Positions 29,164 through 38,219 of a stretch of 64,000 nucleotides of DNA are shown here, one piece after another. Both the position numbers and the translations under genes were made by a program. The notes under the pieces are model-generated. The model searched no databases and was not told the origin of the DNA. It worked only from the letters and a program-made list of their open reading frames with translations. Numbering within the stretch: the stretch's first letter is position 1; every line of letters starts with the position of its first letter. This DNA is from Thermodesulfobacterium hydrogeniphilum (GTDB lineage Bacteria > Desulfobacterota > Thermodesulfobacteria > Thermodesulfobacteriales > Thermodesulfobacteriaceae), in contig NZ_JQKW01000006.1 in NCBI RefSeq assembly GCF_000746255.1, positions 248,001 to 312,000 of the forward strand, given 5' to 3'.

Positions 29164-30450
29164 ATGGGTATAAAAAGATTGACCTTAAAATTTGAAAGCA
29201 TTAGATCAATGGCTATTTTATGGAGTATTATTATTTTTTCTATAACTATTTTATTAATAAGTGCTTATTTCAGTTATAAAAATTCTAAAATTGCAGCAGA
29301 AGATGCTTTGAAAATGCAGGCTATGGGTATAGCAGTTACTTTGCAAAGCTTTTTTCAATCCGAAAGTCTCAAAAATCTGCAGGAAAATAATAGAGATTTT
29401 TTAATGGATATTATATTAAATGAAAACTGGGAAAATGTAGCTTTTATAGCTTTATATGATAAAAAAGGTTATATAGTTTTGCATTCCAATCCTGATCTTA
29501 TAGGGAAGAAAATAGAAAATTTTAGTCCTGATTTAAATCAAAAATACCCTTATTTTCATTATTTGATTTTGTCTACATTTGAAAAAGTATTTGTAGCAGA
29601 TTTTAATTTTTATATAGATAAAAAGCCTTATTTTTTGAGAATTGCTCTTCATATTTATCCTGCGGAAGTGATCCTAAAAAGAACCAGATTATATATTTTT
29701 TTAAAAATTGCAGGAGTTATTGGTTTAGTGGTGTTTGGTATATTGGGAACAATTTTATTAAAAAAATTTGAAGATATCCAGATAAAAATAAAAGAATTGA
29801 AAAGTCTCGCTTTAATGACAAAAATTCTGGCTCATGAAATTAGAAATCCTTTAAGCAGTATTAAAGGATTTTCTCAGTATTTGTTTAAAAAAATAGATGA
29901 AGAAAAAATTAAAAAGTGTTTACAAATTATTTATAATGAAGCTTTGAGAATTGAAAGACTTACTGATGAATTATTGCTTTATGGAAATCCTGTTAAATTA
30001 GAAATTTCAAAATTTAATTTTAAAGAACTTATAGAAGAATTAATTTTAGGATTTAAAGAAAAATACCCTGAGATAATTTTTCAAATTCAGATTTCAGATG
30101 ATTTATGGATACAATCTGATAAAGACAAACTCAAGGAAATTGTTTCTAATCTTTTGCAAAATTCTGTAGATGCACTTATGGAAACTTCTAAAAAAGAAAA
30201 AAGAATAGTTTTGGAGGTGGAAAAAACAAAAAATCTGATTAAGTTTGGAATAATAGATAATGGAGCAGGAATGGATGAAAAGACTTTAGCTAAGGCTATG
30301 GAGCCCTTTTTTACTACCAAGGTCTGGGGTTCTGGTTTGGGTTTGGCTATAGTTAAGAAACTTTGTGATGTTTTAAAAATAAAAATACAAATTAAAAGTA
30401 AAAAAGAAGAAGGAACCAGGGTATATCTATGGATTCCAAAATCGCTATAA
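29164..30450 (+). CDS. Membrane sensor histidine kinase
   Basis: The 428 residues read as: membrane span ~17-38, an extracytoplasmic sensor region ~39-170 (Cache-like by eye), a second span ~176-200, a HisKA helix with the phosphorylated His at ~224 in ILAHEIRNPLSSIKGF, and an ATPase domain with NLLQNSVDAL, the G1 box DNGAGMDEKTL and the GSGLGLAIVKKL lid. No HAMP domain is obvious. The layout matches NtrB/ZraS-type kinases that pair with sigma-54 activators. It overlaps the response-regulator gene by 22 bases. The signal is unknown. Confidence 0.92.
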   Translation: MGIKRLTLKFESIRSMAILWSIIIFSITILLISAYFSYKNSKIAAEDALKMQAMGIAVTLQSFFQSESLKNLQENNRDFLMDIILNENWENVAFIALYDKKGYIVLHSNPDLIGKKIENFSPDLNQKYPYFHYLILSTFEKVFVADFNFYIDKKPYFLRIALHIYPAEVILKRTRLYIFLKIAGVIGLVVFGILGTILLKKFEDIQIKIKELKSLALMTKILAHEIRNPLSSIKGFSQYLFKKIDEEKIKKCLQIIYNEALRIERLTDELLLYGNPVKLEISKFNFKELIEELILGFKEKYPEIIFQIQISDDLWIQSDKDKLKEIVSNLLQNSVDALMETSKKEKRIVLEVEKTKNLIKFGIIDNGAGMDEKTLAKAMEPFFTTKVWGSGLGLAIVKKLCDVLKIKIQIKSKKEEGTRVYLWIPKSL

Positions 30451-31757
30451 TTGAAGACGATTTATCCTTTGGAGAATTTTTGAAAGTCATCTTAGAAGAA
30501 GAAAATTACAAGGTAGAAGTTTATAATGAGCCTGAGGAAGCTTTAAAAAAATTACCTGAGTTTAAACCACATTTAGTAATCACAGATTTAAAAATGCCTA
30601 AAATAGATGGAATAGCTCTTATTGAACAGGCTAAAAAAATTTTACCAGAAACTGATTTTGTAGTAATTACAGCCTATGGAAGCATTCCTTCTGCAGTGGA
30701 AGCAGTTAAAAAAGGAGCTGTAGATTATATTACCAAGCCTTTATCAAGCCCTGAAGATTTTATAGCTTTGGTTAGAAAAATTTTAGAAAACAAAAAAGCA
30801 AAAAATTTTTCTCATAAAATTTTTGAAAAATCAGAAGATATTCCGCCTTTTGATATACTTTTTGCAGGGATGGATGATATTTATAAAAAAATTATCAAGG
30901 TAGCTCCTACAGACACTACTATTATACTTTATGGAGAAACAGGCACAGGGAAAACTATAATAGCTAAGGTTATACATATATTGAGTCAGAGAAAAGGGGC
31001 TTTTGTGGAAATAAATTGTGCCTCTATTCCAGAAAATCTTATAGAATCAGAACTTTTTGGATATGAAAAAGGAGCTTTTACAGGAGCTCTAAAAACCAAA
31101 CCAGGTAAAATTGAACTTGCCAAGGATGGAACTTTATTCTTAGATGAAATCTCTGAGATGAGTTTAGCAGTTCAGGCCAAATTTTTAAAAGTGTTACAGG
31201 AAAAAACATTTGAAAGATTGGGAGGACTTAATTTCATAAAAACCAATGCCAGATTTATTACAGCTACTAATAAAGATCTTAAAAAATTGGTAAAAGAAGG
31301 AAAATTTAGAGAAGATTTATATTTTAGAATAAATGTCTTTCCTATTAATATTCCTTCTCTTAGAGAAAGAAAAAAAGAGATTTTAAAAATAGCAAAATAT
31401 ATAATTCAAAAACTTTGTAAGAAGTTAAATAAAGAAGTTCCTGAATTAAGTCACAAAGCCAAGGAAATACTTTTAAATTATCACTGGCCAGGGAATATTA
31501 GAGAACTTGAAAATGTTTTGGAAAGGAGTTTAATCCTTTGCCAGGGTAGGGAGTTAGAAATAGATTTAGAACCTGTTTTTTTTGAAATAGAAAAAGAAAA
31601 AAACTCAGCCATAAATTTAAAATTTTTGGAAAAACAAGCTATTATTGAAGCTTTAGAAAAAACAAAAGGAAATAAGAAAAAAGCCTCAAAACTCCTGGGA
31701 ATATCTCTAAGAACTCTTTATAATAAAATAAAAGAATACAATTTAAAAGATTTTTAA
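30429..31757 (+). CDS. NtrC-family sigma-54-dependent response regulator
   Basis: The 442-residue regulator has three parts: a receiver domain with the phosphorylated Asp at 53 (LVITDLKMPKIDG), an AAA+ domain with Walker A GETGTGKTIIAK, the sigma-54-contacting GAFTGA loop (YEKGAFTGALKT) and GTLFLDEISEM, and a C-terminal Fis-type helix-turn-helix (KKASKLLGISLRTLYNKIK). It would activate sigma-54 promoters when phosphorylated by the overlapping kinase. Target promoters were not identified in this window. Five bases separate its stop from that of the convergent gene. Confidence 0.95.
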   Translation: MDSKIAIIEDDLSFGEFLKVILEEENYKVEVYNEPEEALKKLPEFKPHLVITDLKMPKIDGIALIEQAKKILPETDFVVITAYGSIPSAVEAVKKGAVDYITKPLSSPEDFIALVRKILENKKAKNFSHKIFEKSEDIPPFDILFAGMDDIYKKIIKVAPTDTTIILYGETGTGKTIIAKVIHILSQRKGAFVEINCASIPENLIESELFGYEKGAFTGALKTKPGKIELAKDGTLFLDEISEMSLAVQAKFLKVLQEKTFERLGGLNFIKTNARFITATNKDLKKLVKEGKFREDLYFRINVFPINIPSLRERKKEILKIAKYIIQKLCKKLNKEVPELSHKAKEILLNYHWPGNIRELENVLERSLILCQGRELEIDLEPVFFEIEKEKNSAINLKFLEKQAIIEALEKTKGNKKKASKLLGISLRTLYNKIKEYNLKDF

Positions 31758-31762
31758 TATTA

Positions 31763-32203
31763 TTAAAAAAAGAAAAAATGTTTACGATATTTTCTTTTTC
31801 TAACTCTCCAATAAGGCCGCATATTTTTATCTCTTAAATAATAGATCTGTTTTTTACTAAAATTTTTTATAAAACGGGCTATTATATAGAGATTCCCCTC
31901 TCTGGAAATATATTTAGACCCCTTTATTATAACTCTATCATTTAAGTCTATTTTTATATTCCTTTTTTTTAAAAATCTTTGAGGACCTAAAATCACAGTA
32001 TAGATATGTTTTTTCCTTTTTACACCTATCAAAACAATGTTATTTTTGGTAATCCATATACTTTTAACTTTTCCTCTTAGAGTTATTTCAGTGCGTATAT
32101 CATAAAATTCATATATATCAGGCACATGTTGAGCAAAAACATTTTTATTAAAATAAACCAAACTTAAAATTAGAAGTATTACAAGAGGGAAAATGTTTTT
32201 CAT
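31763..32203 (-). CDS. Small exported basic protein with a beta-rich (OB-like) domain
   Basis: The 146-residue protein has a signal peptide (hydrophobic residues ~4-20, likely cleavage after FAQ or nearby) and a beta-rich core with RGKVKSIWITKNNIVLIGVK and NDRVIIKGSKYISREG. The pattern resembles each half of the next gene upstream and the OB-like folds of secreted nucleic-acid or sugar binders. The C-terminus is strongly basic and ends in HFFFF. I cannot name its function. It is transcribed after the larger relative, with a stem-loop between them. Confidence 0.65.
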   Translation of the reverse strand: MKNIFPLVILLILSLVYFNKNVFAQHVPDIYEFYDIRTEITLRGKVKSIWITKNNIVLIGVKRKKHIYTVILGPQRFLKKRNIKIDLNDRVIIKGSKYISREGNLYIIARFIKNFSKKQIYYLRDKNMRPYWRVRKRKYRKHFFFF

Positions 32204-32279
32204 AATGTTTTTATAAAAATTTAATTAATAAAAATTTTATTAATAACATCTTCTGAGCCTATATTCAACAAAATTAGAA

Positions 32280-32308
32280 GGGGGAGAGATATTTTTTTTA
32301 TCTCCCCC
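32280..32308 (-). terminator. Stem-loop downstream of the two-domain exported protein
   Basis: In minus-strand RNA GGGGGAGATA pairs with UAUCUCUCCCC as a roughly 10-bp stem with one G-U wobble and an A-rich loop. The same pairing on the plus strand would have an A-C mismatch, which favours minus-strand function. It starts 9 bases after the stop codon and is followed by a modestly U-rich run, so it is a terminator or a 3'-stabilising hairpin. Confidence 0.6.
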
Positions 32309-32316
32309 AAGATTTA

Positions 32317-33060
32317 TTAATAACATTTCCTAAGTTTAATTTCAACTCCATTTGAAATATCTTTTATATAACAAGCCATATAAGTATTTTCTAATTTTAA
32401 AGCTTCCCATTTTGGAGGAAAATAGGCTTTTACTAAAAGTTTGTCTCCTGGAGAGACAGTCAAAGTAGAAAATCTATGAAAAGGAGCGATGTAAATAGTA
32501 TAAACATCTTTTGCACTTTCTATTTCTAAAGCCCACCAAATCCTCTTTTTTCTTATTCCAAGGACTTTTTTAACAGAAATCACTTTGCCTTTTATTACAA
32601 CATTTTTAATTGTTGAAAAATTTGAAAGGACATCAAACTCAGGAAAAGTATTTTTAGAAAAGCTTATTTTTTGGCACCATTTTCTAATTTTTGAAAAGTC
32701 ATAGATAACATCTGTATTTTTATCCTCAATTCTGCATGCCATTATAGCATTAAATCCTTTCTTTAACCAATATGGAGGAATAAAACCTTTTATCTCAACT
32801 TTATCACCATTTTTAATCTCTATATTATGGTATAACCAAACAGGAGCTATTCTCACTTCTATTCTTTTACCATCTTTATTTTTAACATCCAATGCCCACC
32901 AGATAATTTTGCTTTTTTTAAATCCAGGAACCTTTTTTACTTTAACAACTTTTCCTTCAAACTCATACCCAATAACAGGTTTTGTAATTACTTTAGAAGC
33001 ATAGATATTGGAAAACACAAGAAATACAATCAATTGTGCTAATAAAATTGCTCGCTTCAT
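32317..33060 (-). CDS. Exported protein with two tandem related beta domains
   Basis: The 247-residue chain has a signal peptide (MKRAILLAQLIVFLVFSNIY) and an internal duplication. Domain 1 (EFEGKVVKVKKVPGFKK, WWALDV, RIAPVW, GDKVEIKGFIPPYW, MACRI) and domain 2 (IKGKVISVKKVLGIRKK, WWALEI, YIAPFH, GDKLLVKAYFPPKW, MACYI) align segment by segment. The neighbouring 146-residue protein has a single weaker copy. OB-like beta barrels fit the pattern, but no family is recognised. The start is ATG 33060 after GGAGGG. Location would be periplasm or outside. Confidence 0.68.
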   Translation of the reverse strand: MKRAILLAQLIVFLVFSNIYASKVITKPVIGYEFEGKVVKVKKVPGFKKSKIIWWALDVKNKDGKRIEVRIAPVWLYHNIEIKNGDKVEIKGFIPPYWLKKGFNAIMACRIEDKNTDVIYDFSKIRKWCQKISFSKNTFPEFDVLSNFSTIKNVVIKGKVISVKKVLGIRKKRIWWALEIESAKDVYTIYIAPFHRFSTLTVSPGDKLLVKAYFPPKWEALKLENTYMACYIKDISNGVEIKLRKCY

Positions 33061-33187
33061 CTTTGTTCCCTCCTCCTGCAAAAATTATTTTATTATTTAT
33101 TTTAATGACAATTTTTATACCTGAAATTTTGTTTTTTAAATATAAAGAATTTCAAAAAGATTAAGAAACTTGACTAAAATTTTTATG

Positions 33188-33222
33188 TGCAAAAATTGCA
33201 AAGATTTTGCAAAAAATGCAAT
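33188..33222. repeat. Degenerate TGCAAAAATT-like tandem repeat next to miaB
   Basis: Four imperfect copies of a TGCAAA-based unit of about 9-10 bp run together immediately after the miaB stop. They may reflect slippage; an RNA role as terminator is not convincing. Confidence 0.4.
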
Positions 33223-33223
33223 C

Positions 33224-34570
33224 TTAGCTCCTGATAGTTTTAAGATATGTTCCTTTTAAGGAATGCTTTCCTGCTTCATCAATTAACACTTTTACTATGG
33301 CTCCTTTTAAATCCAGACGAGGAGCTTTAAAATTAACAATTACATTAGTGGTAGTTCTTCCCATAAGCATATCAGGATTTTTTTTGCTTGCTCCTTCTAC
33401 CAGAACCTCTACTTCTTTTCCTACATAGGATTTATAAATTTCTTCTGTAATTTTAGCCTGGACTTTATGCACTTCTTTTAATCTTCTTTCTTTTTCTTCT
33501 TCAGGGATTTTATTTTCCATTTTTTGGGCAACTGTAAAAGGTCTGTCTGAATATTTAAAAGAAAAAATTTCATGATATCTTACTTTTTCAAGCATTTCTA
33601 AGGTTTCTTTAAAGTCTTCTTCTGTTTCTCCCGGAAATCCTACAATAAGATCTGTAGTAATAGCAATCTCAGGAACCAAAGATTTTAACTTCTCTACTTT
33701 AGCTAAATAATATTCTTTGGTGTATTTTCTGTTCATTAATTTAAGAATTTTATTAGAACCTGCTTGCAGAGGGAGATGGATGTGTTTGCAGACTTTTGGA
33801 TTAGTAGCTATAACCTCTATTAATTTGTCAGATAAGTCCTTAGGGTGACTGGTGGTAAATCTGATTCTCCAGACTCCTTCAATTTCTGAGACCATATTAA
33901 GTAAGTCTGGAAAATTGGGGAAATTTTTCTCTTTAAGTCCATAGGAATTTACATTTTGGCCTAAAAGAATGATTTCTCTGACTCCCTTTTTAACCAGAGT
34001 TTCCACTTCTTTTAAAATATCTTCAGGGGGTCTGCTAATTTCTCTTCCTCTAACATAAGGAACTATACAATAGGTGCAGAAATTATCGCAACCCTGCATA
34101 ATAGTAACAAAAGCACTAACTTTTCTATCTTTAAAGATGGAATTATTTTCGCTTTCAAGAATAAGAGGGAATTTGAAATCTGGTTTAAGTTCAGTGAACA
34201 CTACAGGTTTTTTAGTTTTTTTATAAGTTTTTAAAGCCTCTCTAATGAAATAAAAACCCTGAGTTCCAAGTACTAAATCTACATAGGGAAGTTTTTTTAT
34301 AAGATTTTCTCCCTCTTGCTGAGCTACACAACCCGTAATTCCTATAATAAGATCTGGATTTTTCTTTTTAAGAGATTTATATCTTCCTACCTCACTATAA
34401 ACCTTATGTTGAGGTTTTTCCCTTACTGAACAGGTATTAATAAGGATTAAATCAGCTTCTTCAGGATTTAGAGTAGGCTCGTATTCATCACTAAGTAAAA
34501 TATACATTTTCTCTGTATCATTTTCATTCATTTGACAACCAAAAGTTTTTATATAAACTCTTTTTTTCAT
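33224..34570 (-). CDS. miaB: tRNA-2-methylthio-N6-dimethylallyladenosine synthase
   Basis: MiaB is a radical SAM enzyme with two [4Fe-4S] clusters that methylthiolates A37 of tRNAs. The N-terminal UPF0004 domain has cysteines in KTFGCQMNENDTEK, NTCSVREKPQ and TGCVAQQEG. The radical SAM motif is QGCDNFCTYCIVPYVRGRE, and a TRAM domain ends the protein (SYVGKEVEVLVEGASKKN). At 448 residues it is normal length. It is transcribed alone, divergent from the creatininase-rtcA operon. Confidence 0.96.
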   Translation of the reverse strand: MKKRVYIKTFGCQMNENDTEKMYILLSDEYEPTLNPEEADLILINTCSVREKPQHKVYSEVGRYKSLKKKNPDLIIGITGCVAQQEGENLIKKLPYVDLVLGTQGFYFIREALKTYKKTKKPVVFTELKPDFKFPLILESENNSIFKDRKVSAFVTIMQGCDNFCTYCIVPYVRGREISRPPEDILKEVETLVKKGVREIILLGQNVNSYGLKEKNFPNFPDLLNMVSEIEGVWRIRFTTSHPKDLSDKLIEVIATNPKVCKHIHLPLQAGSNKILKLMNRKYTKEYYLAKVEKLKSLVPEIAITTDLIVGFPGETEEDFKETLEMLEKVRYHEIFSFKYSDRPFTVAQKMENKIPEEEKERRLKEVHKVQAKITEEIYKSYVGKEVEVLVEGASKKNPDMLMGRTTTNVIVNFKAPRLDLKGAIVKVLIDEAGKHSLKGTYLKTIRS

Positions 34571-34625
34571 AGTAAAAATAAATATAATTCATTTTAAAAA
34601 TTTTTAAATTTAAAAGGAGGAAAAT

Positions 34626-35339
34626 ATGTTAGTAGAAGAAATAACCTCAGAGGAGTTTGAAAAAGCTAAGAGCGAAATAAAAACTGTTATAATTCCAGTA
34701 GGTTCTATAGAAGCTCATGGACCTCATTTGCCTTTAGCTACAGATTTATACACTATTTATGAAGTGTGTAAAGTTTTAAGCCAGAAAATCAAAATTTTAG
34801 TAGCACCTCCAGTTTATTACGGACTTTGCAGAAGTACTTATCCTTTAGCAGGAACTATAAGTATAAAAGGAGAACTTTTAAAAGCACTAATTTTTAACAT
34901 AATATCAGAATTTTATCGTCAGAATTTTAGAAATTTTTTTATTTTATCAGGGCATGCAGGAGGGACTCATAGTGCTTATTTAATAGATGCAGCAGAAGCA
35001 TTTTTAGAGCTTCATCCTGAAGCTAAATTTTTCGTAGCTAACATTTATCAGCTATTGATTCCCTTTTTAAAGGAAATAGGTATTCCTGAAAGAGATTCTC
35101 ATGCAGGAGAATGGGAAGTCTCTCTTATAAAGTATTTTAAGCCTCATTTAGTTAAAGGAGAAGGATTTGAAGATTATCCTGATTTTCCTAAATTTAGAGT
35201 AGTAGCTGATAAAAAGAAATACTGGCCTTCTGGTATATGGGGTAATCCTTTAAAAGCCTCTGAAAAAAAAGGCAAGATTTTAGTTGAAAGACTGGTACAA
35301 TTTTTGATAAAAGAAATAAAGAGAATGGAAGAGGAATAG
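34626..35339 (+). CDS. Creatininase-family metalloamidohydrolase
   Basis: The 237-residue protein has the family's metal-binding blocks: VGSIEAHGPHLPLATD near the N-terminus (Glu, His, Asp ligands), LSGHAGGTHSAYL and DSHAGEWEVSLI. Related enzymes hydrolyse creatinine or act in riboflavin and peptide-cofactor pathways (ArfB, MftE), so the substrate is open. The gene begins with AAAGGAGG before ATG and stops one base before the rtcA start, so it is the first gene of the RNA-processing run, although no direct link to RNA is known for the family. Confidence 0.85.
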   Translation: MLVEEITSEEFEKAKSEIKTVIIPVGSIEAHGPHLPLATDLYTIYEVCKVLSQKIKILVAPPVYYGLCRSTYPLAGTISIKGELLKALIFNIISEFYRQNFRNFFILSGHAGGTHSAYLIDAAEAFLELHPEAKFFVANIYQLLIPFLKEIGIPERDSHAGEWEVSLIKYFKPHLVKGEGFEDYPDFPKFRVVADKKKYWPSGIWGNPLKASEKKGKILVERLVQFLIKEIKRMEEE

Positions 35340-35340
35340 T

Positions 35341-36396
35341 ATGCTCTTGATAGATGGTTCTTATGGAGAGGGCGGGGGACAGATATTGAGGACTTCTCTC
35401 TCCTTAGCTATTATTTTTAAAAAGCCAGTTAAAATTTTTAACATAAGAGTAAATAGATCCAAACCAGGTTTACAGCCTCAGCATTTAGCCTGTGTAAAAG
35501 CTTCTGCTGAAATTTCTAAAGCTGAAGTACAAGGAGCTGAACTAAATTCTAAGGAGATTATTTTTATTCCTAAGGATATGCCTTCTAATAAAACTTATAT
35601 CTTTGATATTAAAACCGCTGGTTCTACAGGCCTACTTTTTCAGACTTTGATCTATCCCTTGGCTTTTTCAGAGGGAGGGACTCTTATTATTAAAGGAGGA
35701 ACCCATATACCTTATAGCCCTTGTTATCATTATTTAAAATATGTTTTTTTACCTGTCGTTGAAAATTTCGGTTTAAAATCCCATATTATAATGGAAAAAG
35801 CGGGTTTTTATCCTAAGGGAGGTGGAAAAATTAAAGCCAAGATTTTTCCCTGGAAAGAATTTTATTTTCCTAATTTGGCTTCTTCTTTTGTTCCTTTTAG
35901 AACACAGATAATCAGTTTGATTTCAGATAAATTACCTTCTCATATTTTGGAAAGACAGGCTAAATCAGCTTTGGAAATTTTAAAATCTAAAGTATTAGAA
36001 GCAGAAATTATTTTAGAAAAAGTAAAGACAGAATCTCCAGGCACTATGCTTTTTATTTATTCTATAGATAAGGATAGAATAAAAAGGGCAGGTTTTACTG
36101 AATTAGGGAGAAAGAGATATCCTGCAGAGGAGGTGGGCAAAAACGCAGCTTTTCAGTTTTTAAATTTTTTGGATACTCATACTCAAATAGAAGAACATTT
36201 AGGAGATCAGCTTTTAATCCCTATAAGTCTTGCTATACTAAATTCTAAGAAAAAAGAATTCGGTTATACTGTTTCTAAGGTAACCAGACATCTTCTTACT
36301 CAGGCATGGCTTATTCCACAATTTATCCCTGAAGTCAAAATAGAAATAAAAGGGAAAGAAGGAGAAAAGGGAGATGTTAGAATTGAAGAAAGATGA
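35341..36396 (+). CDS. rtcA: RNA 3'-terminal phosphate cyclase
   Basis: RtcA uses ATP to turn an RNA 3'-phosphate into a 2',3'-cyclic phosphate; it can also adenylate 5'-phosphate ends. The 351 residues begin [20 protein letters not shown] and include [19 protein letters not shown] and [18 protein letters not shown]. The AMP-accepting histidine lies near residue 318 in the intact motif TRHLLTQAW. It overlaps the downstream RNA ligase by 23 bases. In bacteria rtcA more often sits with rtcB; here it is joined to an archaeal-type ligase. Confidence 0.94.
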   Translation: MLLIDGSYGEGGGQILRTSLSLAIIFKKPVKIFNIRVNRSKPGLQPQHLACVKASAEISKAEVQGAELNSKEIIFIPKDMPSNKTYIFDIKTAGSTGLLFQTLIYPLAFSEGGTLIIKGGTHIPYSPCYHYLKYVFLPVVENFGLKSHIIMEKAGFYPKGGGKIKAKIFPWKEFYFPNLASSFVPFRTQIISLISDKLPSHILERQAKSALEILKSKVLEAEIILEKVKTESPGTMLFIYSIDKDRIKRAGFTELGRKRYPAEEVGKNAAFQFLNFLDTHTQIEEHLGDQLLIPISLAILNSKKKEFGYTVSKVTRHLLTQAWLIPQFIPEVKIEIKGKEGEKGDVRIEER

Positions 36397-37537
36397 AAAG
36401 GATATTTGGGAATATTTTAAATTTTGCTGGAAACAAAATTCTTATTTGAAAAGAATACCTCTGGTGGATTGGGAAAAAGCTTTTCAAAAAGGGAAATTAT
36501 TATTCTTTTCTTGGAAAAATAAAAATTTTTTTAGATTAAATAAAGAATTTCGTTCTTATCCCTTGGGAACATTTTTTAATGAAAAACTTTTTGTTCCAGG
36601 GTATCCCCATATTCCAAGAGTTTATGTCTTAAAAACAGGTTTAAAGAGATATTTAAAATATCCCTTTTATGCAGAAGAGAAGATAGAAGGTTATAATGTG
36701 AGACTGGTGAAAGTAGAGGATGAGATTCTGGCATTTACCAGAAGGGGCTATGTTTGTCCCTTTGCTACTGATAGATGGGAAGACTTTTTACCTAATCTCC
36801 CAGAATTTTTTGAAGAAAATCCTGATTTCGTGGTCTGTTGCGAAGTTGCTGGACCTGAAAACCCTTTTGTAAGTGAATATCCTCCTTATATCAAAGAAGA
36901 TGTAAATTATTTTGTTTTTGATTTTATGGAAAAAGGAACAGGTAAATTTATAAATATTTCAAAAAAATTGAAATGGCTTGAAAAATATAATCTAAATTCT
37001 CCTGAAATAAATGGACCTTTTGATCCTGAGAGAGATTACAAAGAAATAAAAGAATTATTAGCCAGGTATCACTTGGAAAAAAGGGAAGGGGTTGTTTTTA
37101 AACCAGAAGACAAAGGATCAAGAGTGAAATATGTAACTCCATTTTCAAATTTAGAAGATTTAAAGGTAGTTTTTCCTTATTTAGGTGATATAGATCCTTA
37201 TTTTATCTCTTTAAGATTAATCAGGCTTGCCTTAAATTTGTATGAATTTGAAGAGTTTAAAGAAGAGGTTTATAATAAATTAGGACCAAATATGTTTGAA
37301 GAAATTCTGAAAATGTTTAATGAAGATAAACCTTCTCAGGAAATTTTTAAAGTCAGATTTAAAAAAGAAAGTAATTATCTGGCAATGTTAGCGCATTTTC
37401 GTTTAGCCAAAGTAAATGTAGAAATAAAACGAGCTGAATGGAAAAATGGCTATCTGCATATAGAATTTGTTAAAATTTATCCTAAAGCAACACAATTTTG
37501 GAAATCCAAATTGGAGGGGTGGGGTGAGGTTGATTAA
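36374..37537 (+). CDS. ATP-dependent RNA ligase, Rnl3 (archaeal Pab1020/MthRnl-like) family
   Basis: The 387-residue protein has the nucleotidyltransferase motifs in order: I, KIEG with Lys 103 in FYAEEKIEGYNVRLV (the expected AMP-accepting lysine); III/IIIa around VVCCEVAGPENPFV; IV, EGVVFKPE; V, SRVKYVT. N-terminal and C-terminal helical parts match the size of dimeric Rnl3 ligases, which join or circularise RNA by 5'-P/3'-OH chemistry. The ATG at 36374 follows GGGAG and lies inside the end of rtcA. A DNA ligase is unlikely because no OB-fold extension is seen. Confidence 0.85.
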   Translation: MLELKKDEKDIWEYFKFCWKQNSYLKRIPLVDWEKAFQKGKLLFFSWKNKNFFRLNKEFRSYPLGTFFNEKLFVPGYPHIPRVYVLKTGLKRYLKYPFYAEEKIEGYNVRLVKVEDEILAFTRRGYVCPFATDRWEDFLPNLPEFFEENPDFVVCCEVAGPENPFVSEYPPYIKEDVNYFVFDFMEKGTGKFINISKKLKWLEKYNLNSPEINGPFDPERDYKEIKELLARYHLEKREGVVFKPEDKGSRVKYVTPFSNLEDLKVVFPYLGDIDPYFISLRLIRLALNLYEFEEFKEEVYNKLGPNMFEEILKMFNEDKPSQEIFKVRFKKESNYLAMLAHFRLAKVNVEIKRAEWKNGYLHIEFVKIYPKATQFWKSKLEGWGEVD

Positions 37538-38219
37538 AGAATATTTTCCGATTTTTTTAAATATTGAAAACAAATTATGCATAGTTGTAGGTGGAGGGAA
37601 AGTAGCGGAAAGGAAAATAAAAAGTCTTTTAAGAGCAAAAGCCAAGGTAAAAGTTATTTCTCCAGAGTTAACCCCAAAGCTTAAAAAATGGGCTGAAGAG
37701 GGAAAATTTGTTTGGGAAAAAAGAGTTTATCAAATAGGTGATTTAGAAGGAGCTTGGTTAGTTATAGCAGCTACCAATGATCCTGAAGTTCAAAAAGAGA
37801 TTTATCAAGAGGCAGAACAAAAAAGAGTTTTTTGTAATGTAGTAGATGTTCCAGAATTTTGCAGTTTTATAGTTCCTTCGGTGGTGAGAAGAGGAAAATT
37901 AGCTATTGCTATTTCTACTTCAGGAGCAAGTCCTGCTGTAGCAAGAAGATTAAGAGAAACTTTGGAAGAATTGATAGGTGAAGAATACGAGATTTATATA
38001 GAACTTATGAAAAACCTTAGAGACCAAATTTTGAATTTAAATATATCTTCTCAAGAAAAAGAAGCCAAACTTCAAAAACTGGCTTTAATTCCTATTCCAA
38101 GGTATATAAAATATGGGGATTTAGAGCTACTAAAAACTGTTATAGAAAAAGAAGGCCTTATTTTCCCTTCAGCTCTGTTTGAGTCACTAAGGACCAGTAT
38201 TTCTTCCAAAGAAATTTAA
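37524..38219 (+). CDS. Precorrin-2 dehydrogenase/sirohydrochlorin ferrochelatase (CysG N-terminal type)
   Basis: This enzyme oxidises precorrin-2 and inserts iron, completing siroheme from the product of the cobA/hemD gene at 11.6 kb. Visible are the FLNIENKLCIVVGGGKVAERK NAD loop, VIAATNDPEVQKEIY, and the SISTSGASPAVARRLRE-like block (reading AISTSGASPAVARRL). About 231 residues remain if translation starts at GTG 37524, which has GGAGGGG six bases before it; upstream starts would lie deep inside the ligase gene. Its end overlaps the convergent NUDIX gene by 62 bases. Confidence 0.92.
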   Translation: MRLIKEYFPIFLNIENKLCIVVGGGKVAERKIKSLLRAKAKVKVISPELTPKLKKWAEEGKFVWEKRVYQIGDLEGAWLVIAATNDPEVQKEIYQEAEQKRVFCNVVDVPEFCSFIVPSVVRRGKLAIAISTSGASPAVARRLRETLEELIGEEYEIYIELMKNLRDQILNLNISSQEKEAKLQKLALIPIPRYIKYGDLELLKTVIEKEGLIFPSALFESLRTSISSKEI

